This document shows, in pieces, positions 1-7,013 of a DNA stretch of 19,357 bases. The stretch's first letter is position 1. Every line of letters starts with the position of its first letter. The notes beneath the pieces were generated by a model that saw only the letters and a program-made list of their open reading frames with translations, was not told where the DNA came from and did no database searches. The DNA comes from a bacterium (GTDB lineage: Bacteria > Patescibacteriota > Minisyncoccia > Minisyncoccales > JAGGSE01): assembly GCA_021159225.1 (NCBI GenBank), contig JAGGSE010000124.1, positions 1 to 19,357 of the forward strand, written 5' to 3'. A program made the translations under genes and the position numbers.

Positions 1-28
1 AAATAATAAAGGAAAAATTTTCTAAATT

Positions 29-1051
29 ATGATAGAAATTGATGGAAGTTATCTTGAAGGAGGAGGTCAGATTTTGAGAACCGCTACCGCTTTGGCTACT
101 ATTTTTAAAAATCCTTGCCGAATTTTTAACATTAGGAAAGGAAGGAAAGAACCTGGATTGAAAACCCAGCATCTTCTGGCTTTAAAAGCCCTTTGTAACC
201 TCTGTAATGGCAAATTAGAAGGAGACAAAATAGGTTCTTTGGAGATTTAATTTTTTCCAGAAGAAATTATCAAAAACAAAATTTCAATTAAAATTCCCAC
301 TGCTGGTTCAATTACTTTAATTTTGCAAACCCTCATCTTAGGTTCTCTCAGAGCCAATTTCCCAATTGAGATTTCTTTTGATGGAGGAGCGACAGATACT
401 TTTTTCTCTCCTACAATGTGCCACTTTAACCTTTGTTTTATAAAAATATTAGAAAAAATGGGAGTTAAAGTTGAGATTGATGTTCTAAAAAGAGGATTTT
501 ACCCAAAAGGAGGAGCAAAGGTGAAGGTAAAAATTTCCCCCAATTCATTAAAACCCCTAAATTTAACAGAAAGAGGAAATTTAAGAAGAATTTTAATAAT
601 TTCTGGCGCCTCTCATTTTTTGAAAGAAAAAAAGGTGGCTGAAAGACAACTGAAGGGAGTTAAAGAAATCTTTAAAAAATTGAAATTTTCTTTTGGAGAA
701 AACATAAAATATTATCAAACCCTTTCTCCAGGAAGTTTTGTTTGTATTATTGCTGAATTTGAAAATACTATTTTTGGTTGTGATAATTTAGGGAAGGCTG
801 GGAAAAAGGCAGAAAAAGTAGGCAGAGAATGTGCTTTGGAATTTTTGAGAGAATTTGAAAGCAAGGCCTGTCTTGATAGATTTTTGGGAGATCAAATTTT
901 GCCCTATCTGGCTTTAACTAACAAAAAAAGCGTTATAAAAGTTTCAAAAATTACTCCTCATTCTAAAACAAACATTTGGGTAATTGAAAAATTTTTGAAA
1001 GGCAGATTTGAAATTAAAGATAATTTAATTTTTTGGTTTCCATCTTGCTAA
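29..1051 (+). pseudogene. rtcA: RNA 3'-terminal phosphate cyclase, interrupted by one in-frame TAA
   Basis: RtcA enzymes use ATP to convert an RNA 3'-phosphate into a 2',3'-cyclic phosphate through a covalent histidine-AMP intermediate. The reading frame is continuous from ATG 29 to the stop at 1049-1051 except for TAA at 248-250 (codon 74). Family hallmarks lie on both sides: EGGGQILRTA near the N-terminus, then, after the stop, TAGSIT, RGFYPKGG, LSPGS and GDQILPYLAL. ITPHSKTNIWV carries the probable nucleophile histidine at about residue 311, matching His309 of E. coli RtcA. Counting the stop codon there are 340 codons, the family's usual length. At the stop the family normally has an acidic or polar residue before FxP, so GAA to TAA is a simple explanation. 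An internal restart at TTG 323 would lose the N-terminal fold. A purine stretch at 9-13 is rather far from the ATG for a Shine-Dalgarno site. It could be a recent pseudogene, a sequencing error or a recoded gene. Family identity is secure; functional status is not. Confidence 0.9.
248..250 (+). other. In-frame premature TAA stop inside rtcA
   Basis: The codon reads TAA in the same frame as both flanking halves (29 and 323 share a frame), so no indel is needed. The residues before (GSLEI) and after (FFPEEI) match the RtcA family closely. It is followed by a T-rich run, which could favour a base-calling error, but a single substitution explains it more simply than a length error. Confidence 0.9.
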
Positions 1052-1199
1052 AGATACATCAGCAAAGAAAGTGCCAGGAATTGTTGCCGGTTAGATAGTG
1101 CAATTTATGGATAAGATGGTTATTAAATTCCTTTAGAATCCAATGCTGTAATTTGACCTACGACATTAAACGGTCGGACAAAGCGGCGAGAATTAGACC

Positions 1200-1227
1200 T
1201 TGTTTTGTTTTTGAGAAGGGATATAAT
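1200..1227 (+). promoter_or_regulatory. Sigma70-like promoter for the hydrolase/Nramp/helicase genes
   Basis: TTGTTT at 1200-1205 and a perfect TATAAT at 1222-1227 are separated by 16 nt. Transcription would begin near 1234, about 48 nt before ATG 1282, leaving a leader filled by the hairpin at 1241-1278. The rest of the gap after rtcA (1052-1199) shows no gene or clear terminator. Confidence 0.6.
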
Positions 1228-1240
1228 GAGAAAAACAGAA

Positions 1241-1278
1241 AATTCTGATAGGTCAGGGACAAAATCCCTGCCAGAATT
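1241..1278 (+). promoter_or_regulatory. Imperfect hairpin filling the leader of the hydrolase gene
   Basis: The outer arms AATTCTG (1241-1247) and CAGAATT (1272-1278) are perfectly complementary. The inner arms CAGGGA (1254-1259) and TCCCTG (1265-1270) close a five-base CAAAA loop. An asymmetric internal loop separates the two stems. The structure ends three bases before ATG 1282 and no T-tract follows, so it is unlikely to be a terminator. It may shape translation or RNA stability, or be a dispersed intergenic repeat. Confidence 0.6.
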
Positions 1279-1281
1279 GCA

Positions 1282-1908
1282 ATGGGTACAAAGCAACAGA
1301 TTTTAATAATTGGCGGAGGGACGGTGTTTGAAAAATATGAGGACTATTTGGATTACCTGCGTCGGTACAAGATTGAGGACTTAAAAGACCTGAAATACCG
1401 CGATTGGAAGAGGAATTTAGAAGATAGTTTGGACAATGGATTTGAGGTGATTTATCCGAGTTTTCCCTGTAAGAGAAACGCTAAATATTTAGAATGGAAG
1501 ATTTGGCTGGAAAAATTTTTTCCATTTTTAAAAGATAACATCATTCTAATTGGTCATTCTTTAGGCGGTGCTTTCTGGCTGAGATATTTAACTGAAAACG
1601 CCTTCCCTGTGAAAATCGCCCAACTTCATTTGGTCGCCGCTCCTTTAAGCGGAGACGAAGAATTTTTGGGAGATTTTACCCCTCCAAAAGATTTGAGCAA
1701 GATTGCTAAATTAGCGAAAGAGATTTATCTTTATTATTCTCAAGACGACCCTGTGGTAAGTTTTTCTAATTTAAAGGAAATTTCCTCTAAACTGCCGGGC
1801 GCTGAGATAGTTGTCCTGAAGGGATATGGACATTTCAGGGTTGAGCAATTTCCGGAACTTTTAAGCCGATTAAAAAAAATTAGGAAGGGAAAAGAAGGAA
1901 GTTTCTGA
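1282..1908 (+). CDS. Alpha/beta hydrolase, RBBP9/YdeN-like
   Basis: A small (208 aa) serine hydrolase fold protein, likely cytoplasmic. After an early beta strand (ILIIGGG) the nucleophile elbow GHSLGG places the probable catalytic Ser at residue 93. YYSQDDPVV places the acid at Asp155 or Asp156, and GYGHF gives His184, completing the triad in the expected order. Size and layout resemble the RBBP9/YdeN group of small hydrolases, whose physiological substrates are mostly unknown. No signal peptide is seen. The ATG is chosen because the first core strand starts only six residues later. No Shine-Dalgarno sequence precedes it, and the upstream bases belong to a hairpin. It probably leads an operon with the transporter that begins 27 nt downstream. 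The substrate cannot be inferred. Confidence 0.85.
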   Translation: MGTKQQILIIGGGTVFEKYEDYLDYLRRYKIEDLKDLKYRDWKRNLEDSLDNGFEVIYPSFPCKRNAKYLEWKIWLEKFFPFLKDNIILIGHSLGGAFWLRYLTENAFPVKIAQLHLVAAPLSGDEEFLGDFTPPKDLSKIAKLAKEIYLYYSQDDPVVSFSNLKEISSKLPGAEIVVLKGYGHFRVEQFPELLSRLKKIRKGKEGSF

Positions 1909-1935
1909 TTTGTAAAAATAGGGCGGCGATGGTTT

Positions 1936-3222
1936 ATGAAAAAGAAAAAAATTTTGACCAAGATTGAAAGCAGGGTTGGCTGGTGGTCAAAAAGGTTTGG
2001 CCCCGGTTTAATTACCGGGGCGGCAGACGATGACCCCTCCGGGATAGTCACCTACTCAAATTTAGGGGCAAAGTTCCGTTATGCTGTTTTGTGGATGGCT
2101 TTTTATATCTATCCTCTGATGGTGACTGTTCAAGAAATATGCGCCAGGATAGGATGGGTAACCGGCCGAGGTCTATCAGACATAATTAAAAGCAGATTTC
2201 CTAAATGGATTTATTTTCCATTAATCTTTGCTTTTGTTGGAGTGAATATTATAAATATCGGAGCCGACTTGTTAGCAATGTCAGATGTCAGTCATTTGTT
2301 TTTATCAATTCCGCGAGATTTTTTAATGATTTTTTTTGCCCTGATTATCATTGGTTTGGAGGTTTTTTTGAGTTATAAGACCTATGCTAAATTCTTAAAA
2401 TTTTCCTGTCTATTTTTGTTGGCTTATCCGATTTCAGCAGTTCTTGCCCGTCCCGAATGGGTTCAGGTTTTAAAATCGTTATTTATCCCTTGTTTTTCTT
2501 TGGAACCAGAATATCTTTTGGGAGTGATTGCTTTTTTCGGGACAACAATTTCTCCTTATTTGTTTTTCTGGCAGTCAAACGAAGAGATAGAAGAGGAAAT
2601 AGAAGAGAAGAAAATAGGGGAATTTGGCCAGAAGCCGAAAAGGGTGACCAAAAAGGAAATAAGAAAAATCAGTTTGGATACCAGAATAGGGATGATGATT
2701 TCGGAGTTAATAACTATTTTCATTATTGTTGTCGCCGGCCGGGTTCTTTTTGAGGCCGGGATAAAAAACATTGAAACGGCCGGTCAGGCCGCCTTGGTTT
2801 TGACTCCTTTAATGGGAAAATATGCCAGTTTGCTGTTTAGTTTGGGAATTGTTGGAACCGGGCTTTTGGCTGTTCCGGTTTTAGCCGGGGCCTCTGCTTA
2901 TGCCTTGAGCGAGGCATTTAATCAAAAAGAGGGCCTTTATCTGAAATTTAGGGAGGCGAAGACATTTTATTTGATTATAGTTTTTTCAATTTTAGCCGGG
3001 GTCTTTGCTCATTATCTTAAGATTCCTCCAATGGTTCTTTTGTATTGGACAGCCATAATTTCTGGTTTTGCCACTCCATTTATTTTAATCTGCTTAATGA
3101 AAATTAGTAATGATAAAAGTTTAATGGGACAATATACCAATTCAAGATTATCTAACTTTTTAGGCTGGTCAGCAGTTATATTAATGTTTCTGGTAATCGG
3201 AGGATTCTTGTTTTTAGGCTAA
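1936..3222 (+). CDS. Nramp-related divalent metal transporter
   Basis: A 428-residue integral membrane protein with about eleven hydrophobic segments and the Nramp opening FGPGLITGAADDDPSG (residues 21-36). Nramp proteins import divalent metals such as Mn2+ or Fe2+ with protons, using an unwound TM1 (DPGN) and TM6 (MPHN) site. Here TM1 reads DPSG and TM6 reads TTISPYLFFWQ (203-213), so the canonical TM6 methionine and histidine are missing. A charged Glu/Lys-rich loop follows (214-250). This places it among Nramp-related proteins whose ion preference, possibly including Mg2+, cannot be read from sequence. ATG 1936 is used; an overlapping ATG at 1929 is out of frame. The stop lies two bases before the helicase ATG, so the two are almost certainly cotranscribed. 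Confidence 0.88.
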   Translation: MKKKKILTKIESRVGWWSKRFGPGLITGAADDDPSGIVTYSNLGAKFRYAVLWMAFYIYPLMVTVQEICARIGWVTGRGLSDIIKSRFPKWIYFPLIFAFVGVNIINIGADLLAMSDVSHLFLSIPRDFLMIFFALIIIGLEVFLSYKTYAKFLKFSCLFLLAYPISAVLARPEWVQVLKSLFIPCFSLEPEYLLGVIAFFGTTISPYLFFWQSNEEIEEEIEEKKIGEFGQKPKRVTKKEIRKISLDTRIGMMISELITIFIIVVAGRVLFEAGIKNIETAGQAALVLTPLMGKYASLLFSLGIVGTGLLAVPVLAGASAYALSEAFNQKEGLYLKFREAKTFYLIIVFSILAGVFAHYLKIPPMVLLYWTAIISGFATPFILICLMKISNDKSLMGQYTNSRLSNFLGWSAVILMFLVIGGFLFLG

Positions 3223-3224
3223 AA

Positions 3225-5186
3225 ATGAACATAAAGAGATACATTAGGAGATTAAAGGCACTGGTTGAATTTGAGAGAAGGGCTGAGATTGAGGCGATGA
3301 AAAAGGAAATTGCTTTGCTTTCCGGCAAAGAAAGAGAAGAGAGAAGGCGGGCAATTTTGGATTTGCGCGGCTATCTTCAGGGAAAGGAATTTGGCTATCT
3401 CTTGGTTAGATTTTCAAGAGAGAAGGTAATTGACACAGAAATTGGCGTGGGAGACCTGGTGGTAATAAGCAGAGGACAGCCATTAAAGAGCCGCTTTTTT
3501 GGGGTAGTAACCGAAAAGGGGAAAAGATATATTGTTGTTGCGGTAGACAACCTGCCTTCCTGGGCATTGAGGAGGGTTAGAATTGATCTTTTTGCCAATG
3601 AGATTACTTTCAAGCGAATGATAGCAACGCTGAATAATCTGACCGATAAAGGAGTAAGGGTTTTGCGTTTTGGATTAGGTCAGAAAGAGCCGAAAGAGCC
3701 AAAAAGCGTTTCTTTTGAAAAAATTGACAACAAGTTAAATAAGGTTCAAGAAAAGGCAGTAGGTCTTGCCTTGGGAACCAGGGACTTTCTTTTAATCCAT
3801 GGACCTTTCGGCACGGGCAAAAGCAGGACATTGGCTGAGATTGCCCTTCAGTTTGCCAGGCAGGGCAAAAAGGTTCTGGCTACCGCGGAAACCAATGTTG
3901 CCTTAGACAATCTTGTTGCCCGACTATTTGGCAGGGCGCGGATTGTGAGACTGGGGCACCCTTCCCGAATTTCCAATGACCTTATAAGGGCCTCCCTTTT
4001 TTGGCAGGTGGAAAATTTCCATCGCTACCGGATAGTTAAAAATTTTAGAAATATAATTGATAAACTGATAGGAAAAAGAAACGAATTTCAAAAGCCAATC
4101 CCTTCCTTAAAAAGAGGACTTTCTGACAAAAAAATTTTAGCACTGGCGAGGACTGGACAGACAAAGAGGGGAGTGGGGTATCAAACAATAAGGTCAATGG
4201 CGGAATGGATAAAGATTCAAACAGAGATTAAGGAGATGATAAAGGAAAGCAAGGTGATAGAGGAGGAAATAGGGCAGGAGATAATAAATCTGTCGGAAAT
4301 AATTTTGACCACCAACTCTTCCGCCGCCTTGGAATTTATTGAAGGTGTGGAATTTGATGTTGCTATAGTGGACGAAGCCACTCAGGCAACAATTCCCAGT
4401 ATTTTAATTCCCTTGAACAAAGCAAGGCGCTTTGTTCTTGCAGGAGACCACAGACAACTTCCCCCTACCGTTTTGTCCGAAAAAGCCCGGGAGTTATCTT
4501 TGAGTTTGTTTGAAAAACTGATTACCAATTTTCCTCAAAATTCAATTCTTTTGAATATTCAATATAGAATGGCGGAGAAATTGATGGATTTTCCAAACCG
4601 AGAATTTTATCAGGGAAAATTAAAGACGGACGACTCTGTTAAAAAAATTGGTTTGAACGATTTAGTAATTAAGAAGAAGAAATTCGGGAATTTATGGGAT
4701 GATATTTTGTCTTCGGAAAAGCCAATTTGCTTTTTGGATACCTCTTCTTCCAAGAGAAAAGGTGAGGTTCAAAGACCCGGTTCTTTTTCAAAAGAGAATC
4801 CTTTTGAAGCGAAATTGGTAAGGGAGGTATTGGATAAACTTTTAGAGATTGGGATTAAAAAAGAGGACCTAGGGGTAATTACACCCTACAAGAATCAGGC
4901 TCAGGCTCTGAGAAGAATCTTGGAAGAGGGCATTGAGGTTGATACGGTAGACGGCTATCAGGGAAGAGAAAAAGAGGTGATTGTAATTTCTTTTGTCAGG
5001 AGCAGCAAGGAAAAGGAATTGGGGTTTTTGACCGATTTAAGACGGCTCAACACCGCCCTGACAAGAGCGAAAAGAAAACTAATATGCATTGGAGACAAAA
5101 AGACACTTGCCGCTCATCCCGTTTATGGCCGCCTTTTAGATTTTATCAAAAAAGAAGGAGGTCTTTTTTCTATTGACGAAGTTTGA
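3225..5186 (+). CDS. Superfamily 1 UPF1/IGHMBP2-like DNA/RNA helicase
   Basis: A 653-residue ATP-dependent helicase of the UPF1-like (SF1B) class. Helicase motifs appear in order: Walker A GPFGTGKS (193-200), ETNVALDNL after motif Ia, motif II DEATQ (383-387), motif III GDHRQLPP (407-414), QYRM (446-449), motif V VDGYQGRE (575-582) and motif VI RRLNTALTRAK (606-616). The N-terminal 50 residues are charged and helical. Residues about 70-125 look like the beta-barrel 1B insertion typical of IGHMBP2-type enzymes (VGDLVVISRGQP, GVVTEKG). A charged segment at 265-350 is probably the 1C stalk/insert. All catalytic motifs are intact. It begins two bases after the transporter gene and overlaps the convergent MEMO-like gene by 17 nt. 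It could act on DNA or RNA, and its partner is unknown. Confidence 0.9.
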   Translation: MNIKRYIRRLKALVEFERRAEIEAMKKEIALLSGKEREERRRAILDLRGYLQGKEFGYLLVRFSREKVIDTEIGVGDLVVISRGQPLKSRFFGVVTEKGKRYIVVAVDNLPSWALRRVRIDLFANEITFKRMIATLNNLTDKGVRVLRFGLGQKEPKEPKSVSFEKIDNKLNKVQEKAVGLALGTRDFLLIHGPFGTGKSRTLAEIALQFARQGKKVLATAETNVALDNLVARLFGRARIVRLGHPSRISNDLIRASLFWQVENFHRYRIVKNFRNIIDKLIGKRNEFQKPIPSLKRGLSDKKILALARTGQTKRGVGYQTIRSMAEWIKIQTEIKEMIKESKVIEEEIGQEIINLSEIILTTNSSAALEFIEGVEFDVAIVDEATQATIPSILIPLNKARRFVLAGDHRQLPPTVLSEKARELSLSLFEKLITNFPQNSILLNIQYRMAEKLMDFPNREFYQGKLKTDDSVKKIGLNDLVIKKKKFGNLWDDILSSEKPICFLDTSSSKRKGEVQRPGSFSKENPFEAKLVREVLDKLLEIGIKKEDLGVITPYKNQAQALRRILEEGIEVDTVDGYQGREKEVIVISFVRSSKEKELGFLTDLRRLNTALTRAKRKLICIGDKKTLAAHPVYGRLLDFIKKEGGLFSIDEV

Positions 5187-5790
5187 AATTGACAACCAGA
5201 TAGCCGACGCCAAAAGGACCCTCATAAGATAATATCTCTGGTTGCCAGTTGATACCTGAACCTTCTAAAATTCCCAACAAAAAGCAAAAAGACCTTAAGC
5301 CGCATTCCCCCGCCTGGGGATACAGGTTGTCTAAGCGGAAAATTCTTTTAATATCCTTTTTCTTTAATAATTCAATAAACTCTTTATCATATTTTGGTCC
5401 ATCGGGATGAAAGCCGTAGGGACCGTCTTCCTTCAGACAGTGGGACATATCGCCGCTTGCGATAAGAGCGATTTTTTGTTTTAGGTTTTTGATTTTCAGG
5501 TTGTAGATTTCTCTTCCCTTCTCAAAATAAATTTCTGGCTCATCTGCACCCATTAGATATCTTTCAATTTCCCCCTTGAAGTCTTTTGCCAAAAAGTATA
5601 GAGGAACATTAAACCCCCAGTCAGGATGAGGAGAGGAGATGATAATTAAATCAGGGTTTTCTTTCTTTAGTTTCTCTCCCAATTCTTCCAAAGAAGAAAT
5701 TGTATTTTTAACCCTTGCTCTATCTTCCGGAGAGCCAACATTGGGCAGGAGTATTGGCGGATGGGGAGAAAAACAAGCAAAAGAAATCAT
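5170..5790 (-). CDS. amrB: AmmeMemoRadiSam protein B-like / class III extradiol dioxygenase fold (MEMO family)
   Basis: A 206-residue protein of the LigB/MEMO superfamily. The opening FACFSPHPPILLPNVG (His10), SSPHPDW (His54), and GDMSH followed by GPYGFHPDG (His117, His128) are the histidines expected to line the metal-binding pocket. MEMO-family proteins keep the extradiol-dioxygenase fold, but many are not proven dioxygenases. Human MEMO1 has been linked to redox and metal biology. In bacteria and archaea they often accompany an AmmeA domain and an AmrS radical SAM enzyme, and together these form the AmmeMemoRadiSam system of unknown function. ATG 5790 lies two bases after the AmrS stop, so the pair is one operon. 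No AmmeA domain is encoded in the window. The 3' end overlaps the helicase gene tail to tail. The symbol is by family analogy. Confidence 0.82.
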   Translation of the reverse strand: MISFACFSPHPPILLPNVGSPEDRARVKNTISSLEELGEKLKKENPDLIIISSPHPDWGFNVPLYFLAKDFKGEIERYLMGADEPEIYFEKGREIYNLKIKNLKQKIALIASGDMSHCLKEDGPYGFHPDGPKYDKEFIELLKKKDIKRIFRLDNLYPQAGECGLRSFCFLLGILEGSGINWQPEILSYEGPFGVGYLVVNFKLRQ

Positions 5791-5792
5791 AA

Positions 5793-6806
5793 TTACTCAA
5801 CTATGTTAAGGCTTTCTCCGCATTTGGGACAATGGCCGTTTTTGTCATAACGATTGATAATATAGCCGGTTCGGTCAATACAGAGGGCATTGCATCTTGG
5901 ACAAAAGGTATCTTCTGAGGGCAAGCCAGGTACATTGCCGGTATAAACATATTTTAAGCCGATTTTTTTCCCTATCTGCCAGGCCCTTTTTATGGTTTCT
6001 ATTGGCGTGTCTGGAGTGTTTTGGAGTTTCCAGGAAATACTGCCTGAAAAGCGGGAAATATGCCAAGGGATGTAAGAACCTAATTCCTTATATATGAATT
6101 TAGCAATTCCTTCAAGGATTTTTTCTGAATCGTTCAATTCGGGAATAACCAGGGTTGTAACTTCCAGCCAAATCCCCTTTTTCTTTATTCTTTTTAGGGT
6201 TTCTAAAACCGGCTCAAGTCTGCCTCCGCAGTATTTTTGGTAAAATTCATCAGTAAAGCCCTTTAGGTCAATATTTGCCGCATCCAGGTAAGGAGAAATT
6301 AAATCAAACAGTTCCTTTGACCAGAACCCGTTGGAAACCCAGCAGTTCTTAATTCCTTGTTCCTTTGCTAATCTCATCGTGTCCAGAGCATATTCTGAAA
6401 AAACAGTGGGAGAGGTATAGGTATAAGAGATGCTGGGCAGATTATTTTTTTTGGCGATTTTTACAATTTCTTCCGGGGACAGGTCTTCCCCTTTAATTTT
6501 TCCGGTTAGATAAGGCGTTTGGGAGATGTCCCAGTTTTGGCAGGAGTGGCATTTGAAGTTACATCCGACAGCGGCAATTGAAAGAGAATAACTTCCCGGC
6601 AAAAAGTGGAAAAGCGGTTTTTTCTCAATAGGGTCAACATTGACAGCAATGGCTTTTCCATAATTTAAGGTATACAACTTGCCATCAATGTTTTCCCTTA
6701 CACCGCAGATGCCCCGTTTACCCGGGGGAATAACACAGTAGTGGGCGCAGTTTTGACACTTGACGCTTTTATCAGGTAATTTTTTATACAATAATGCTTC
6801 TTTCAT
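5793..6806 (-). CDS. amrS: AmmeMemoRadiSam system radical SAM enzyme
   Basis: A 337-residue radical SAM protein (COG1180, pyruvate-formate-lyase-activating-enzyme-like). The N-terminal cysteine-rich segment (KCQNCAHYC, RGICGVREN) precedes the cluster motif CNFKCHSC, a CX3CX2C arrangement that binds the SAM-coordinating 4Fe-4S cluster at Cys82, Cys86 and Cys89. This is followed by QNWDISQ. Further motifs are SYTYTSPTVFSEY, NIDLKG and, near the end, WHISRF. A C-terminal zinc-ribbon-like segment has two CxxC pairs (FCPRC and HCPKC). AmrS enzymes are predicted to modify a protein or cofactor together with MEMO and AmmeA; no reaction is established. The ATG at 6806 is preferred over an upstream TTG at 6821 because MKEALLYKKL is the usual family start. 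No Shine-Dalgarno site is visible. Confidence 0.88.
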   Translation of the reverse strand: MKEALLYKKLPDKSVKCQNCAHYCVIPPGKRGICGVRENIDGKLYTLNYGKAIAVNVDPIEKKPLFHFLPGSYSLSIAAVGCNFKCHSCQNWDISQTPYLTGKIKGEDLSPEEIVKIAKKNNLPSISYTYTSPTVFSEYALDTMRLAKEQGIKNCWVSNGFWSKELFDLISPYLDAANIDLKGFTDEFYQKYCGGRLEPVLETLKRIKKKGIWLEVTTLVIPELNDSEKILEGIAKFIYKELGSYIPWHISRFSGSISWKLQNTPDTPIETIKRAWQIGKKIGLKYVYTGNVPGLPSEDTFCPRCNALCIDRTGYIINRYDKNGHCPKCGESLNIVE

Positions 6807-6890
6807 ACAGAGGCTTGACAAGATTATTACTTTCTAAGGATATTTTATCACTTTTTTGAAAAAAGAAAAACAAGCCGCATTCAACATTTT

Positions 6891-6923
6891 AAAATGATAC
6901 CGAAGGGGTATTGTTCTGCAATA
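6891..6923 (+). repeat. Degenerate copy of the REP-like element at 19256-19294
   Basis: Both copies start AAAATGA, continue with CCGAA, and contain ATTG-T-TC-GCAAT followed by ATA. The inner hairpin ATTG / CAAT is kept here, while the outer GC arms are lost. It lies between the divergent AmrS and PaaX-like genes. The resemblance was found by eye and is imperfect. Confidence 0.5.
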
Positions 6924-6957
6924 TAAAAAGACCGAAATCTTGTAGATGGTTTTGTAT

Positions 6958-6978
6958 CCCATTACAATTATGAATGGG
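6958..6978 (+). repeat. Small inverted repeat upstream of the PaaX-like promoter
   Basis: CCCATT (6958-6963) and AATGGG (6973-6978) form a 6-bp inverted repeat with a 9-nt spacer. It ends one base before the -35 box TTGACT, so it could be an additional regulator site or chance. Confidence 0.4.
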
Positions 6979-7011
6979 TTGACTTTTTCTACAGGTGTCG
7001 TAAAATTCAAC
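6978..7011 (+). promoter_or_regulatory. Putative autoregulatory operator (imperfect palindrome) at the PaaX-like promoter
   Basis: Two 16-nt arms (6978-6993 and 6996-7011) flank a GG centre. The right arm TGTCGTAAAATTCAAC is identical to that of the perfect palindrome downstream of the gene, while the left arm differs from perfect symmetry at three positions. The site covers both promoter hexamers, so a bound dimer would block polymerase. PaaX-family proteins are repressors, which makes self-regulation plausible. Confidence 0.55.
6979..7006 (+). promoter_or_regulatory. Strong sigma70-like promoter of the PaaX/Cas2-like gene, giving a leaderless mRNA
   Basis: TTGACT (6979-6984) and TAAAAT (7001-7006) are separated by 16 nt. 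A start about seven bases after the -10 box falls at 7012-7014, on or beside ATG 7014, so the transcript would have no 5' leader or ribosome-binding site. The spacer contains the near-palindromic ACAGGTGTCG operator core, placing a putative repressor site between the two hexamers. Confidence 0.7.
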
Positions 7012-7013
7012 TG
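6991..7013 (+). repeat. 23-nt direct repeat, upstream copy
   Basis: This 23-nt segment, beginning ACAGGTGTCG and ending at the base before ATG 7014, is repeated exactly at 7628-7650 on the far side of the gene. The pair brackets the PaaX/Cas2-like gene. Confidence 0.85.

Noticed and set aside
248..250. Selenocysteine, pyrrolysine or global stop reassignment
   Set aside because: The codon is TAA, not TGA or TAG, and other genes in the window terminate normally at TAA.
323..1051. Independent gene starting at TTG 323
   Set aside because: Its product lacks the RtcA N-terminal domain and continues the same frame as the upstream part, so it is the second half of a broken gene.
1052..1199. Possible small gene or RNA between rtcA and the hydrolase promoter
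   Set aside because: No credible reading frame, tRNA-like cloverleaf or terminator was seen.
6807..6821. TTG start for amrS
   Set aside because: The extra residues MSSLC do not match the family start; ATG 6806 gives the typical MKEALLYKKL.
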